A stretch of DNA of 64,000 nt from Intestinimonas sp052065695 (GCF_052065695.1 NZ_JBQHTM010000008.1:1-64000); one strand, 5' to 3'. Numbered from the stretch's first letter, positions 1 through 7,836 are shown. The notes: generated by a model not told the origin, from the sequence alone. Translations and numbers: made by a program.

Positions 1-40
1 GGTCAGTCCACCGCCAAGGGTGCGTGAGACAAAAAGAAGT

Positions 41-76
41 CCCCGGCAGATACTGCCGAAGCAATATCTGCCGGGG
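41..76. repeat. Perfect 12-bp inverted repeat
   Basis: The arms CCCCGGCAGATA (41-52) and TATCTGCCGGGG (65-76) are perfect reverse complements around a 12-nt loop. No T-run follows closely, so a simple intrinsic terminator is not obvious. It could be a weak terminator or a protein site. Confidence 0.6.
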
Positions 77-254
77 GTTCAGACACCTGCAAAGTTACCC
101 CTGTCAGGGGGCACCAAACTATGTCCGGTCTTTTTTTGCCCGTTTTTCAATATAAAGCTCATCTTGGCCTTCTCGTTTCTGCCTATCAGCACCGCAAAAA
201 CGGACATGCCTGTGTCTGAGGTTCCGATCCCTAAAAATGGCATACTTGCTTTAG

Positions 255-296
255 CACGTGGGAACCATCTGCGCAGGGTGTTTCCGGTTCCACGTG
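255..296. repeat. Inverted repeat with one bulge
   Basis: CACGTGGGAACC (255-266) pairs with GGTTCCACGTG (286-296) apart from one bulged base. It lies upstream of the truncated sigma-like gene at 447 and could be an operator or a leader hairpin. Confidence 0.45.
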
Positions 297-446
297 ACTA
301 CCGATGACAATCAAATACTGTACCGATCACCGGAAGTGAGGTGCAGCCGAAATGGAGTAATCCTTCGGTATGCCCTCACGCCTGTGGTCTGGTTTTGCAT
401 GTCTGAAGCTCTCCATTTCGGCAAAAGCCGAAGGAGGGCTTTCATT

Positions 447-736
447 ATGCAAAACAATGACAATCAGAAGACCTATTTTATCTACGTTCGCAGCACCGGC
501 GAGAAGGTACCTGTCACCAAGGAACAGCACGACTCCTTCTATAAGGAAGCCGACCGTATTCGTCACAAAGAGCAGGATCACGGCAGGTGCATGTGTCCTT
601 ACCGCTTCATCTGGAAGTGCGACGGTGACTGTATCGGCTGTGAATACCATGCAGCAGGTGACATTACTTCTCTGGATCAGTCACTCCCTGATGGCAACGG
701 CACCCTCGGTGACTATATTCCTGACCGCAGTAGTCC
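447..736 (+). pseudogene. Truncated sigma-70-like ICE protein (N-terminal part)
   Basis: The ATG at 447 follows a strong AAGGAGGG ribosome site at about 432-438. The first 95 or so residues resemble the small sigma-70-like proteins of clostridial conjugative elements: a YIYVRS-type start, a KVPVTKEQ segment, and a cysteine cluster of the form CxCP..KCDGDCxGCxYH. Similarity stops near 735, where the sequence joins the 3' half of a recombinase gene in another frame. The original frame runs on as unrelated sequence to a stop at 818. The sigma region 4 needed for promoter recognition is missing, so the product is probably not functional. Confidence 0.55.
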
Positions 737-1377
737 ATGTCAGCCCGACAGGCAAGAAACGCAGCTTCTCCTGCAATCACTGTTTTGCACAGATGGTTTT
801 CTGCGGAGACTGCGGTGAGCTTTACCGGCGCGTTCACTGGAATAACCACGGCTGCAAGTCCATCGTCTGGCGCTGCATCAGCCGATTGGAGCCGGGCTCC
901 GCAGACACAAACTGCACCAACCGGACGGTTAACGAGCTCCTGCTGCAGGAAGTCACGGTCACAGCCATCAATCAGATTCTGACAGAGCGCGGCACCTTCC
1001 TAAAACAGTTGCAGGCCAATATCGCCAAGGCCGTAGTCAGCGCCGATACCCTATCGCCGGATGGCATTCAAGCTCGGCTGGAAGAACTGCAAAAAGAGCT
1101 CATCAAGAAGGCAAACAACAAACAGGATTACGATGCCATCGCTGACGAAATCCTCAGACTCAGGGAACAGAAGGAACAGTCCGAGGTCGACAGCCACCAC
1201 CGGGAAGAAGCCATGAACCGGATCAAGGAACTGCAGGACTTTATCTTCAAGCAGAAAACAGACATCACAGAGTTCGACGAAGCTCTGGTAAAAAAGCTCA
1301 TCGAGAAGATCACCGTCTTTGCCGACCACTTCACTGTGGAATTCAAGTCCGGGATCACAATTGATATAGAGGCATAA
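737..1377 (+). pseudogene. Serine recombinase, C-terminal remnant
   Basis: From about 737 the frame encodes the second half of a large serine recombinase: the zinc-ribbon part with FCGDCGELYRRVHWNNHG and a later WRC cysteine, followed by a long charged coiled-coil and a conserved C-terminal segment (ALVKKLIEKITVF). The N-terminal resolvase domain with the catalytic serine and the central recombinase domain are absent. The join with the sigma-like fragment points to an internal deletion that removed the sigma 3' end and the recombinase 5' end. It cannot catalyse recombination. Confidence 0.75.
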
Positions 1378-1383
1378 AAAGAG

Positions 1384-1416
1384 CAAGCATCACAGACTTA
1401 CTATCTGAGATGCTTG
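1384..1416. terminator. Hairpin between convergent units
   Basis: CAAGCATC (1384-1391) pairs with GATGCTTG (1409-1416). It lies between the recombinase remnant (+) and the gene ending at 1423 (-). The T-rich tract after it is short, so it may be a weak two-way terminator. Confidence 0.45.
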
Positions 1417-1422
1417 TTTGCT

Positions 1423-2229
1423 TTACCTCCAACATGTTAAAGGTTTTATTTCAATTATTCGATCTGGAGAAATCTGAATACCGTTTTTCATCAGAAGAAT
1501 ATGCTCAAATGGCTCTCCAAAGGCGGTATCGTAAGCCATCGTTAAATACATCAATACTTTGTCCTTATCGCTCTGATCATCGTCCCCGTCAAAAACAATA
1601 TCGAAACCATTTACTTGAGCTACTATTTCATATGGGAAATGCGACTGCTCCCATTCCTCAGATAATTTTAATCTTAATAGGTTGTCAATATCCCATAGTA
1701 TTTCCGGGCGGCAATGAACCTGACCCCCATAAGGACTTCTTTCCCATACCGATAAAAATCCGCAAGTTGTAAAATCATAATAGAACTTTCTTCCAATCGA
1801 CCAACATAAATATTCCTGTGTACCTGTTCTGGGACAATTGCCAGCATTATAAGAAATATCAAAGGCTTTCCCTTTATATGTCAATAATGCGTCCTCTATA
1901 TTTATTATTATCCCGTGCCGATCTAAAAAAACTCTCAGTTCTGATTCGACACAAAGATATGCTTGCTTTAAATCTAAGATCCCATATTTCTTTATAGCTT
2001 CACACTCGTTTGCACTCGTGGTTACGTGAAAATACACAAAATTAAAATCAAGATATGTTCTCGGAAGATGTCCGAATCTTTTTATTACCTCTTCCACTAA
2101 ATCATCTGTATATCTGTATTCACTTTCATGCCCTACAAATTTTTCCCAAGTTGAAATGTCGACTCCGCTTAGTCCTACTAATGTTTTACAGGCATTTGCA
2201 GAAGATCGTATATCATAAGTATTAAACAA
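1423..2229 (-). CDS. Hypothetical protein, distant DarT-like look
   Basis: I do not recognise this family. The product is about 268 residues, soluble, with no signal peptide or membrane segment. The N-terminal third has an FVYFHVTT stretch followed about ten residues on by an I..YGIL segment. This loosely recalls the H-T...I..G(I/L)L pattern of DarT-like ADP-ribosyltransferases, but the match is too short to assign a function. The start chosen is TTG at 2229, because GAGGAGG lies 8 nt upstream. The ATG at 2250 has no clear ribosome site and sits inside a repeat. The gene is AT-rich and lies just outside the mobile element, so it is probably cargo of an older insertion. Confidence 0.6.
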   Translation of the reverse strand: MFNTYDIRSSANACKTLVGLSGVDISTWEKFVGHESEYRYTDDLVEEVIKRFGHLPRTYLDFNFVYFHVTTSANECEAIKKYGILDLKQAYLCVESELRVFLDRHGIIINIEDALLTYKGKAFDISYNAGNCPRTGTQEYLCWSIGRKFYYDFTTCGFLSVWERSPYGGQVHCRPEILWDIDNLLRLKLSEEWEQSHFPYEIVAQVNGFDIVFDGDDDQSDKDKVLMYLTMAYDTAFGEPFEHILLMKNGIQISPDRIIEIKPLTCWR

Positions 2230-2245
2230 ATACAAAACCTCCTCG

Positions 2246-2330
2246 GACATCTATCTCGAACACTCAACACCCCTGACATCTAATCCACAGCTTCAACTAT
2301 GTGACATCTAATCCGGCAACTCAACTCTCA
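2246..2330. repeat. Three imperfect 28-29-bp direct repeats
   Basis: Units start at 2246, 2275 and 2303, each with GACATCTA at the same end. The second and third share GACATCTAATCC, and all have a TCAAC block about 18-20 bases into the unit. Read on the minus strand the unit ends in GGATTAGATGTC. Multiple terminal repeats of this size are typical of IS21-type transposon ends, so this may be an orphan IS end. The first unit covers the ATG at 2250 of the neighbouring gene. Confidence 0.6.
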
Positions 2331-2375
2331 CACTTTTTGAGCCAAGCCACCATAGATAAGTTACCGCAGAACTAT

Positions 2376-2387
2376 TACCGTCTCCAC
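2376..2387. other. Putative attachment site, left junction of element
   Basis: TACCGTCTCCAC here matches TACTGTCTCCAC at 17452-17463 in the same orientation, with one mismatch and further scattered identity to the right (TG and CG). On the minus strand the left side reads V-E-T-V-I-V-L-R-stop, which is a plausible native RlmD C-terminus. The site lies 47 bp past the stop of the serine recombinase, a usual place for such a site. Confidence 0.65.
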
Positions 2388-2434
2388 CTGCTCGAAGCTA
2401 CCTAAAGTCGAAAAGTGCCTGAAATCAAGGGCTT

Positions 2435-4126
2435 TCAAGCGCATTCCACTCCGACCTTTGACATCAATACTACCGTCTCGACTTGTGAATCATTGTCCAA
2501 ACTCAAGCTCATATCTTCTTCAATGATCGGGAGCTTAAATTTGATGGACTTGAGCCACTGTCCGTTGGGTTGACGTTCCTCGTATATCTGGATTTCGGAA
2601 ATCAGCGCTTCCATAATCTGCCGCTTTTCCTGCTCACTCATGACGGCGTATAGCTTATCAAAGTAAATCAGCACCTTGTAAATATTATCTCCGGTGAGCT
2701 TTTCCGCTTCGATTGCCATTTTCTTTGCTCTGGCAGTGATCAGCAGATTTTCCGTATCTTCGATCTTATCATACATCTTGTAAAGCCGATCATCAAGGTC
2801 AGCCTTGCGTTTGTAATAGTGTTTATCGTCTGGGTCAAGGGAATCAATTTCTTCCATCAGCTTTGATTTCACAGCATAATACTGCCGGAGCAGCTTTTCG
2901 TAATTGGCAATCTCCTGCTCAATGGCGACAGTGTCCACCTTCATGTTGATTTTTTCCTGCATCATGGCGGCGAACTTCGGATTGCTGACCAGCTTTACGA
3001 TAACCTCTGCTACTGCACTGTCCAACAGTTCCTCGTGAATCTGCTTTCGATAATCGCACTTGTGCCCACGAATCATAGTGCGGTGCTTGCAGCCATAATA
3101 GAAGAAATCCTTGTACTTTGTTCCATCCTGCTTATGCTTGATGCTCTTGTTACCATACATCCCGGCTCCGCAGATTGGGCATTTGACGATACCCGACAGA
3201 AGATGCACCTTGGTGTCCTTGCCGCGGTTCACATGTTCATACTTTTGAGCCTGTGCCAGCAGTTTCACCTGTGCTTCGTGCCAGAGTTCTTCCGACACGA
3301 TCCCCTCATGCTGGCCATCCACCAGCAGATAATCATCCTGCTCCACAAGCCGGTAATCGTTCCTGGTTCCATGCACCTTCTCCGTTCTGCGTCTGCCATA
3401 GGCGATTTTGCCGCAATAGACAGGATTTTTCAGTATTCTTCGGATCAGAGACGCATCGAACAGCGGATTTTTGCCGTTCTGCCGCTGGATTTTGTGAATA
3501 CCATGCTGGTCAAGATATTTGGCAAGACCATTTGCACCCATGTCGGTATGCACATACTGATCGAAGATCACACGGATTGCATCCGCTTCTTCCTCGTTGA
3601 TGAAAAGCTGGCCATTTTCCAGCTTGTAGCCGTAGGGCGCAAATCCGCCGTTCCATTTGCCCTCACGGGCCTTCTGGATTCTGCCCTCCATTGTCTGAAC
3701 ACGGATGTTTTCTCTCTCGATCTCCGCAACAGCTGACAGAACAGAGATCATCAGCTTTCCGGCATCCTTGGAAGAATCAATCCCATCCTCCACACAAATC
3801 AGATTGACGCCGAAATCCTGCATGACCTGCAAAGTGGACAATACGTCTGCCGCATTTCTGCCGAAGCGGGACAGCTTGAATACCAGCACGAAAGAGACAC
3901 CATCTTTCCCGGATTTTATATCCTCCATCATGCGGTTAAACTCGGCTCTGCCCTCAATGGATTTACCAGACTTACCGGCATCCTCATACTCACCGACTAT
4001 CTCATATTCATTGTACTCGGCAAAGGCTTTCATTCTGGATTTCTGGGCATCCAGAGAGTATCCGTCGATCTGCATGGCGGTGGATACTCTCGTATAGATA
4101 TATACTTTTGTCTTTTCTTTTTTCAT
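2435..4126 (-). CDS. Large serine recombinase (integrase/excisionase)
   Basis: The 563-residue product catalyses site-specific integration and excision. Residues 1-150 form the resolvase domain: YIYTRVSTAMQ carries the likely catalytic serine (Ser15), and VFKLSRFGRN follows. A recombinase domain spans roughly 160-290. A zinc ribbon (CPICG...GC...C) comes next, then a coiled-coil from about 395 to 470 that controls direction in this family. The start is set by GAGG 8 nt upstream of ATG at 4126. The gene ends 47 bp from the putative left att site, which fits it being the enzyme that moves this element. It is full-length and looks intact. Confidence 0.93.
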   Translation of the reverse strand: MKKEKTKVYIYTRVSTAMQIDGYSLDAQKSRMKAFAEYNEYEIVGEYEDAGKSGKSIEGRAEFNRMMEDIKSGKDGVSFVLVFKLSRFGRNAADVLSTLQVMQDFGVNLICVEDGIDSSKDAGKLMISVLSAVAEIERENIRVQTMEGRIQKAREGKWNGGFAPYGYKLENGQLFINEEEADAIRVIFDQYVHTDMGANGLAKYLDQHGIHKIQRQNGKNPLFDASLIRRILKNPVYCGKIAYGRRRTEKVHGTRNDYRLVEQDDYLLVDGQHEGIVSEELWHEAQVKLLAQAQKYEHVNRGKDTKVHLLSGIVKCPICGAGMYGNKSIKHKQDGTKYKDFFYYGCKHRTMIRGHKCDYRKQIHEELLDSAVAEVIVKLVSNPKFAAMMQEKINMKVDTVAIEQEIANYEKLLRQYYAVKSKLMEEIDSLDPDDKHYYKRKADLDDRLYKMYDKIEDTENLLITARAKKMAIEAEKLTGDNIYKVLIYFDKLYAVMSEQEKRQIMEALISEIQIYEERQPNGQWLKSIKFKLPIIEEDMSLSLDNDSQVETVVLMSKVGVECA

Positions 4127-4142
4127 CTCACAATCCTCATTC

Positions 4143-4160
4143 GTGCCACAGCTATGGCAC
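4143..4160. repeat. Small hairpin upstream of recombinase
   Basis: GTGCCA (4143-4148) and TGGCAC (4155-4160) form a 6-bp inverted repeat just upstream of the recombinase start, close to its ribosome site on the minus strand. It may affect translation of the recombinase or bind a regulator. Confidence 0.4.
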
Positions 4161-4170
4161 CTTTATGTAT

Positions 4171-4199
4171 CCTTACTCCGAAGCTCTTTCAGAGTAAGG
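4171..4199 (-). terminator. Hairpin after the mobilization genes
   Basis: CCTTACTC (4171-4178) pairs with GAGTAAGG (4192-4199), with partial pairing inside the loop. On the minus strand it follows the small gene ending at 4228. It lacks a clear T-run, so termination is uncertain. Confidence 0.45.
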
Positions 4200-4227
4200 T
4201 TTGGACACATTTCACACGATTATTATA

Positions 4228-4422
4228 TCATGCCGTTTTAGCTTTTTCAATAGTGTCCTCTGGCTGTTCGGGAATATTCGCAGTTCCAGCAGTTTCTTCC
4301 CCAAAACAGTGCGGCGGCTCTGGAAGATTGTCAATGTCCAGAACCGCCGCATATTTTTCTATTAAGTTGGCAAGCAAATCGGCAAAGCCGCTCCACTCAT
4401 CCTTATTCCAATCCGCTATAAT
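4228..4422 (-). CDS. Small acidic protein downstream of mobV, possible ATT start
   Basis: A 64-codon frame overlaps the last 20 bp of mobV. AGGAGG lies 6 nt upstream of an ATT codon at 4422, and no ATG, GTG or TTG occurs at a better place. The protein is acidic, begins I-I-A-D-W-N-K-D-E-W, and has an amphipathic FADLLANLIEKYA helix and a proline-rich C-terminus. I believe similar small genes follow mobV in other clostridial elements, but I cannot name a function. The strong ribosome site and overlap argue that it is translated. Either ATT is used as a rare start or an ATG has been lost. Confidence 0.55.
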   Translation of the reverse strand: MIADWNKDEWSGFADLLANLIEKYAAVLDIDNLPEPPHCFGEETAGTANIPEQPEDTIEKAKTA

Positions 4423-5392
4423 GGTTTACCTCCTGTTTTTTACTGCCACGCTGTGTGTACGCCCGGATAATCTCCGGAGGGATACGGTCAAGAATCCCTT
4501 TCACCCGTTCATAATCGCTTTGCAGCCTTGCCTCCTGCAACTTCTTGACGGTACTCTGCTGCTGACTCTTTTCCAGCGCTTCCGCTAAATCATCGTTTTT
4601 CTTTTTTAGCGCCTTTTTCTCGGATTCAGCCGTGGTAAAGCACTTCTGATATTTCTTCATCTGCGTTTCCATCGCCGCCACATCTGGGATATATTCCTCC
4701 AGAAATGCTGCGATTTGCGCTGTCCGCTCCTTGTAGTTGGTAAATTTCACATCGGAAAGCATTGCATCCAGCTTTTCCATCTGCTTTGTCAGACGGGTCA
4801 TCTGTTTGAACACTCTCGGCGGGATATGGTCACGGCCCGTCTCGCTGGCACTCTCACCACGCTCCAATACCGGATACTTCTTGACCATGTGTTCCCAGAA
4901 CTTGTCTTGCCACCATGTCAGCTTTTTCTTGTTGCCTACGATCTCCTTGGCGCTGAGCCGCTTGTCCTCTGTCAACGGGACAAAAGAAAGGTGCATATGG
5001 GGCGTTTTCTCGTCCATATGCACCACGGCGGATATAATGGTTTCGGGGGATTGGTTCTGTCGGATAAACTCCAACGCATCATTGAAGAATTCCTTGATCT
5101 CAGCCCGTTTCTTGCCCTTGAAAAATTCCGGACTTGCGGTGATCAGCGCTTCTACCACACGAACACTGTCAGAGCGAGTGCGGCATCCGGCTGCAGCAAT
5201 CTGCCGTTCGGACTCTGCCCGGTACTTTCTTTCCGGCTTAACAAGGTGGAAATTCAAATGACTGCGGCTGGTATCAATATCCGGATTGCTTGCGTACTCT
5301 TCTTTGGTACGCTCATTGTGGGCTTCAATGCGCCCGATCTCCGGCCCCTTATACTTGGCAAATCTCAAAATAGCAAACTGTCCCTTTTCCAT
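4403..5392 (-). CDS. mobV: MobV-family relaxase (plasmid mobilization)
   Basis: The product of about 329 residues should nick and bind the 5' end of oriT and guide one DNA strand into a conjugation channel supplied by another element. The N-terminal relaxase domain has the HNERTKEEYASNPDID segment and the metal-binding motif HMDEKTPHMHLSF at residues 125-137 (H125, H132, H134), typical of MobV/Pre proteins. The C-terminal third is coiled-coil. ATG at 5392 overlaps a TAA as TAATG, ending the reading frame that follows the helicase gene, which suggests coupled translation. The matching oriT is about 4.1 kb away at 9541-9575. Confidence 0.9.
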   Translation of the reverse strand: MEKGQFAILRFAKYKGPEIGRIEAHNERTKEEYASNPDIDTSRSHLNFHLVKPERKYRAESERQIAAAGCRTRSDSVRVVEALITASPEFFKGKKRAEIKEFFNDALEFIRQNQSPETIISAVVHMDEKTPHMHLSFVPLTEDKRLSAKEIVGNKKKLTWWQDKFWEHMVKKYPVLERGESASETGRDHIPPRVFKQMTRLTKQMEKLDAMLSDVKFTNYKERTAQIAAFLEEYIPDVAAMETQMKKYQKCFTTAESEKKALKKKNDDLAEALEKSQQQSTVKKLQEARLQSDYERVKGILDRIPPEIIRAYTQRGSKKQEVNHYSGLE

Positions 5393-5430
5393 TATTTTTC
5401 CCGACCTTTCTGCCATACGATGTCATACCG

Positions 5431-5457
5431 TGGTACGTTTGGTACGGGTGGTACATG
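5431..5457. repeat. Three 9-bp tandem repeats TGGTACnnn
   Basis: TGGTAC is repeated at 5431, 5440 and 5449 with period 9. On the minus strand the repeat encodes V-P-P-V-P-N-V-P-R in the frame that ends at the mobV start. It can be read as a proline-rich tail of the upstream helicase in a shifted frame, or as iteron-like protein sites. Confidence 0.55.
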
Positions 5458-5479
5458 TATTTCCGGGTCACTTTCGCTT

Positions 5480-6799
5480 TTATAGAAACGGTCTTTGCAA
5501 AAGCTCAATGCCGACAAAACCTCTGGCGAACTTCCCACCGCCGATATTGACCTTATTTGTGTATTCAAGGTGATAGTGGCTCTCATTCTGTTTGAGGAAG
5601 GAGCAGAAGCGCTTTTGCGAAAGGCTGCTCATGGCGTTATCGTCACACCACAGCTTGTAAACAGCATACAGGGCTTTGGAGCTGACTTCGTAATCTGCCT
5701 TGAAGCGGATATACCCTTCGGAACCTAAAAAATCGATGATGTTGTTGCCGTCCGATACCGCAGCCTCCATGTTGTCCTGCGCCGACTGACTGAGTGTAAA
5801 CCTGTAATCGTTGGCAATCAGGCGGTGCAGGCCCGTGAGTGCCCACAGGAAAATGCCCTCTGCTTCGGCGCACATCTTTTCCGCAATATACGGATCGTCT
5901 CTCCGATTCGGGTCTTTTTCTATGGTGGAAAGGATAATTTGTCTGCGGAAAAAACCCACGCTGTGGTCATTGAGAGATTGCAGGACGCCGTTGCCCAAGC
6001 CGATAAAGCGTACATACAAATCGCCCTGGTAGCTCTGCTGTCCCTTTTTCTCCAGATCCATCGGCAATTCTGCAGTGATGATTGCCTTGATATGATTGGT
6101 CTGGGGCAAGGCTTCCAGCTTCATATCATCGTCCAGCATCACAAGCTCATGTTCCAGATCAGCCCGGGCAAAAGGGCTTGTCTCCACCTTTGCGATACTG
6201 CCTGTGTTCATGTTGCTGCCCAGCAGCGCACGAAGGACAATGCCAATGCGGCTTTTGCCCTCGCCGCCCTTGCCGATCAGCAAAAGCATCTTCTGTCCTT
6301 TGGTGGAGGGAATAAAGCAGTATCCCATAAATTCCTGCAAGGTCAGGATGTCCTCCGGCTCCAAAAGCTGAGACAAAAAATGCAGCCATGTCACTGGCTG
6401 CGGAGCTTCTGGATTGTAGGAAACGGGCAGACGGTTCCGACAGAAATCCTTTTCCGGTCTGAATGTACCGTTCAGATAATAGGTGCCGTTCGCCACATGG
6501 ATGCGGTCTTGATACAGGGGCAACTTTTCGGTGCAGCACTCCATCCGCATGACATCCAACAGATTTGTGACCTTCTTTGCAATGCCACTGGTCACATAAT
6601 ACTTGATGCGGTCATAGATCACCTTTTTCAGGCGGTTTTCATCGTGTACTCTACCATTGACCGTGAAAAATGCTCCGTTTACCGTGACCATTGGATATTC
6701 CCGGAGAAATTCTTCGCAGAATATGGCTTCGTTGATTTTCTTACCGTCAAACCACGCCGGATTTTTACAGTGCGCGGTCTGCGTCATTTCATCGCTCAT
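5480..6799 (-). CDS. D5-like superfamily 3 helicase/primase-associated ATPase
   Basis: The product of about 440 residues resembles the D5/P4-type helicases used by phages and integrative elements to unwind DNA during self-replication. The ATP site is seen as LLLIGKGGEGKS, followed by VMLDDDMK as the second acidic motif, and an arginine-rich segment FFRRQII. The upstream gene is a CHC2 primase; the two overlap by about 11 bp and should work together. The start is ATG at 6799 or 6808. A second reading frame continues past the stop at 5480 to the mobV start with a VPPVPNVPRY tail, so the 3' end may carry a frameshift. Confidence 0.82.
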   Translation of the reverse strand: MSDEMTQTAHCKNPAWFDGKKINEAIFCEEFLREYPMVTVNGAFFTVNGRVHDENRLKKVIYDRIKYYVTSGIAKKVTNLLDVMRMECCTEKLPLYQDRIHVANGTYYLNGTFRPEKDFCRNRLPVSYNPEAPQPVTWLHFLSQLLEPEDILTLQEFMGYCFIPSTKGQKMLLLIGKGGEGKSRIGIVLRALLGSNMNTGSIAKVETSPFARADLEHELVMLDDDMKLEALPQTNHIKAIITAELPMDLEKKGQQSYQGDLYVRFIGLGNGVLQSLNDHSVGFFRRQIILSTIEKDPNRRDDPYIAEKMCAEAEGIFLWALTGLHRLIANDYRFTLSQSAQDNMEAAVSDGNNIIDFLGSEGYIRFKADYEVSSKALYAVYKLWCDDNAMSSLSQKRFCSFLKQNESHYHLEYTNKVNIGGGKFARGFVGIELLQRPFL

Positions 6800-7397
6800 A
6801 GCGTACATACTCCTCTCTCTTTCTTGCGGTGTAGTCCTGGAGGGACGCAATCTTGCCATCTCTCATCAGCTCATCCACCACAGCAACACGTTCTTCCAAA
6901 TCGCCTACGACCAGAATGTCCGTCAGATATTCGATGCGATCAAGCATCTGGCAGGCTTCCACAAAACGGTCATCCAGATCATCGTCCGGCATTTTCGGGG
7001 CATACCAAACCTTCCAGTCTTCCAACAGATGCAGATAATCCGTCAGCACACGGAAGCAAAGCATTTCGTCCTCCCGGAACTGCCGGATGTGGGGATGTTT
7101 GGGTTTGCGGGGAACTGCCACCGCTTGTCCCTGTTCGGTACTGATACCGAAGTCCTCAGCCAACCTTAGCGCCGCTTCGTAGCTGCTCAGATCAAACAGT
7201 CTCGCCGCAAAGTCAATCACATCTCCCTTGGCTCCGCAGCCGAAACAAAAGAAATATTCCTCGTTCAGCTTCAAGCTCGGATGCCTGTCATTGTGGAACG
7301 GGCAGCAAGCCATGTCGTTGCGGTTGACTTTCAGCCCGTAGTGTTCGGCAGCTTGTCTTACGGGAACTGCCGCCTTGATGGTTTCAAATAGATTCAT
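6789..7397 (-). CDS. CHC2 zinc-finger primase fragment-type protein
   Basis: The 202-residue product has a DnaG-type zinc ribbon: CCPFHNDRHPS followed by FFCFGCGAKGDVIDF, with the spaced cysteines and histidine of the CHC2 fold. It lacks the TOPRIM catalytic core of full DnaG and is therefore a short element-type primase subunit. It probably acts with the SF3 helicase next to it to start replication of the excised element. ATG at 7397 is 7 nt after GGAGG; upstream starts lack this. It is transcribed away from the regulator operon that begins at 7627. Confidence 0.85.
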   Translation of the reverse strand: MNLFETIKAAVPVRQAAEHYGLKVNRNDMACCPFHNDRHPSLKLNEEYFFCFGCGAKGDVIDFAARLFDLSSYEAALRLAEDFGISTEQGQAVAVPRKPKHPHIRQFREDEMLCFRVLTDYLHLLEDWKVWYAPKMPDDDLDDRFVEACQMLDRIEYLTDILVVGDLEERVAVVDELMRDGKIASLQDYTARKREEYVRYER

Positions 7398-7498
7398 ATG
7401 CATACCTCCGTAATTAATTTGACAATTCTTGCTTGTCACCTGAATATACGGAGAAAACAGCTTTCAACCGAAAAATCCGGCACTTCTGCAAAAAAAGA

Positions 7499-7549
7499 AA
7501 TCGCCGCCCTGAATTTTTGCAAAAATGCAAAATACACAGGGTGGCGATT
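7499..7549. repeat. 13-bp inverted repeat in the divergent control region
   Basis: AATCGCCGCCCTG (7499-7511) pairs with CAGGGTGGCGATT (7537-7549), with one G-T pair. It lies between the primase gene (-) and the regulator operon (+). It may be an operator, a replication-origin hairpin or an antitermination structure. Confidence 0.55.
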
Positions 7550-7565
7550 GTTCACAATATGCGCC

Positions 7566-7594
7566 TTGATATTATTCCGAAAATAGAATATAAT
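7566..7594 (+). promoter_or_regulatory. Sigma-A promoter of element regulator operon
   Basis: TTGATA (7566-7571) and TATAAT (7589-7594) are 17 bp apart. The first start codon is at 7627. This should drive the excisionase-like, XRE and sigma-like genes. Confidence 0.8.
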
Positions 7595-7626
7595 ATTATC
7601 AGATTTAGCGAAAAGGGGTGTTGAGG

Positions 7627-7833
7627 GTGCGTTATTTATCAACTTTTGAGGTGGCGGAGAAATGGGGGATTTCTCCGCGTCGTGTAGGTGTTCTTTGTAG
7701 CCAAAACCGCATCCCCGGCGCACAGCAAGCAGGAAGCCGCTGGATTATCCCAGAAGATGCAGAGAAGCCCGCTGATGCCAGAATCAAAAGCGGCAAATAT
7801 ATCAAAGCAAAAAACAAGGAAAGGGGGACATAA
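7627..7833 (+). CDS. Excisionase-like helix-turn-helix protein
   Basis: The product of about 68 residues begins RYLSTFEVAEKWGISPRRVGVLC and contains GSRWIIPE, the pattern of small MerR/excisionase-type winged helix proteins. It probably binds DNA near an att site or regulates element genes. The GTG at 7627 is preferred because AAGGGG lies 8 nt upstream. The GTG at 7618 is an alternative that adds three residues. It is the first gene of a three-gene operon. A direct role in excision is inferred from family and context. Confidence 0.72.
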   Translation: MRYLSTFEVAEKWGISPRRVGVLCSQNRIPGAQQAGSRWIIPEDAEKPADARIKSGKYIKAKNKERGT

Positions 7834-7836
7834 CGA

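Larger units (their letters stand above)
1..446. other. Non-coding accessory DNA with two inverted repeats
   Basis: No convincing gene is seen here. An open frame at 20-307 has no recognisable protein features and lacks a good ribosome binding site. Two inverted repeats lie in the stretch, at 41-76 and 255-296. The stretch leads into a sigma-like gene fragment and is probably the remains of an older conjugative or mobilizable element. Confidence 0.5.

Noticed and set aside
20..307. 95-codon frame at the left edge
   Set aside because: No ribosome site and no protein-like features; it contains one arm set of an inverted repeat.
2246..2330. CRISPR array
   Set aside because: Only three imperfect units with no spacers between them and no cas genes nearby.
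7618..7626. GTG at 7618 as start of the excisionase-like gene
   Set aside because: The ribosome site AAGGGG overlaps it; GTG at 7627 has correct spacing.
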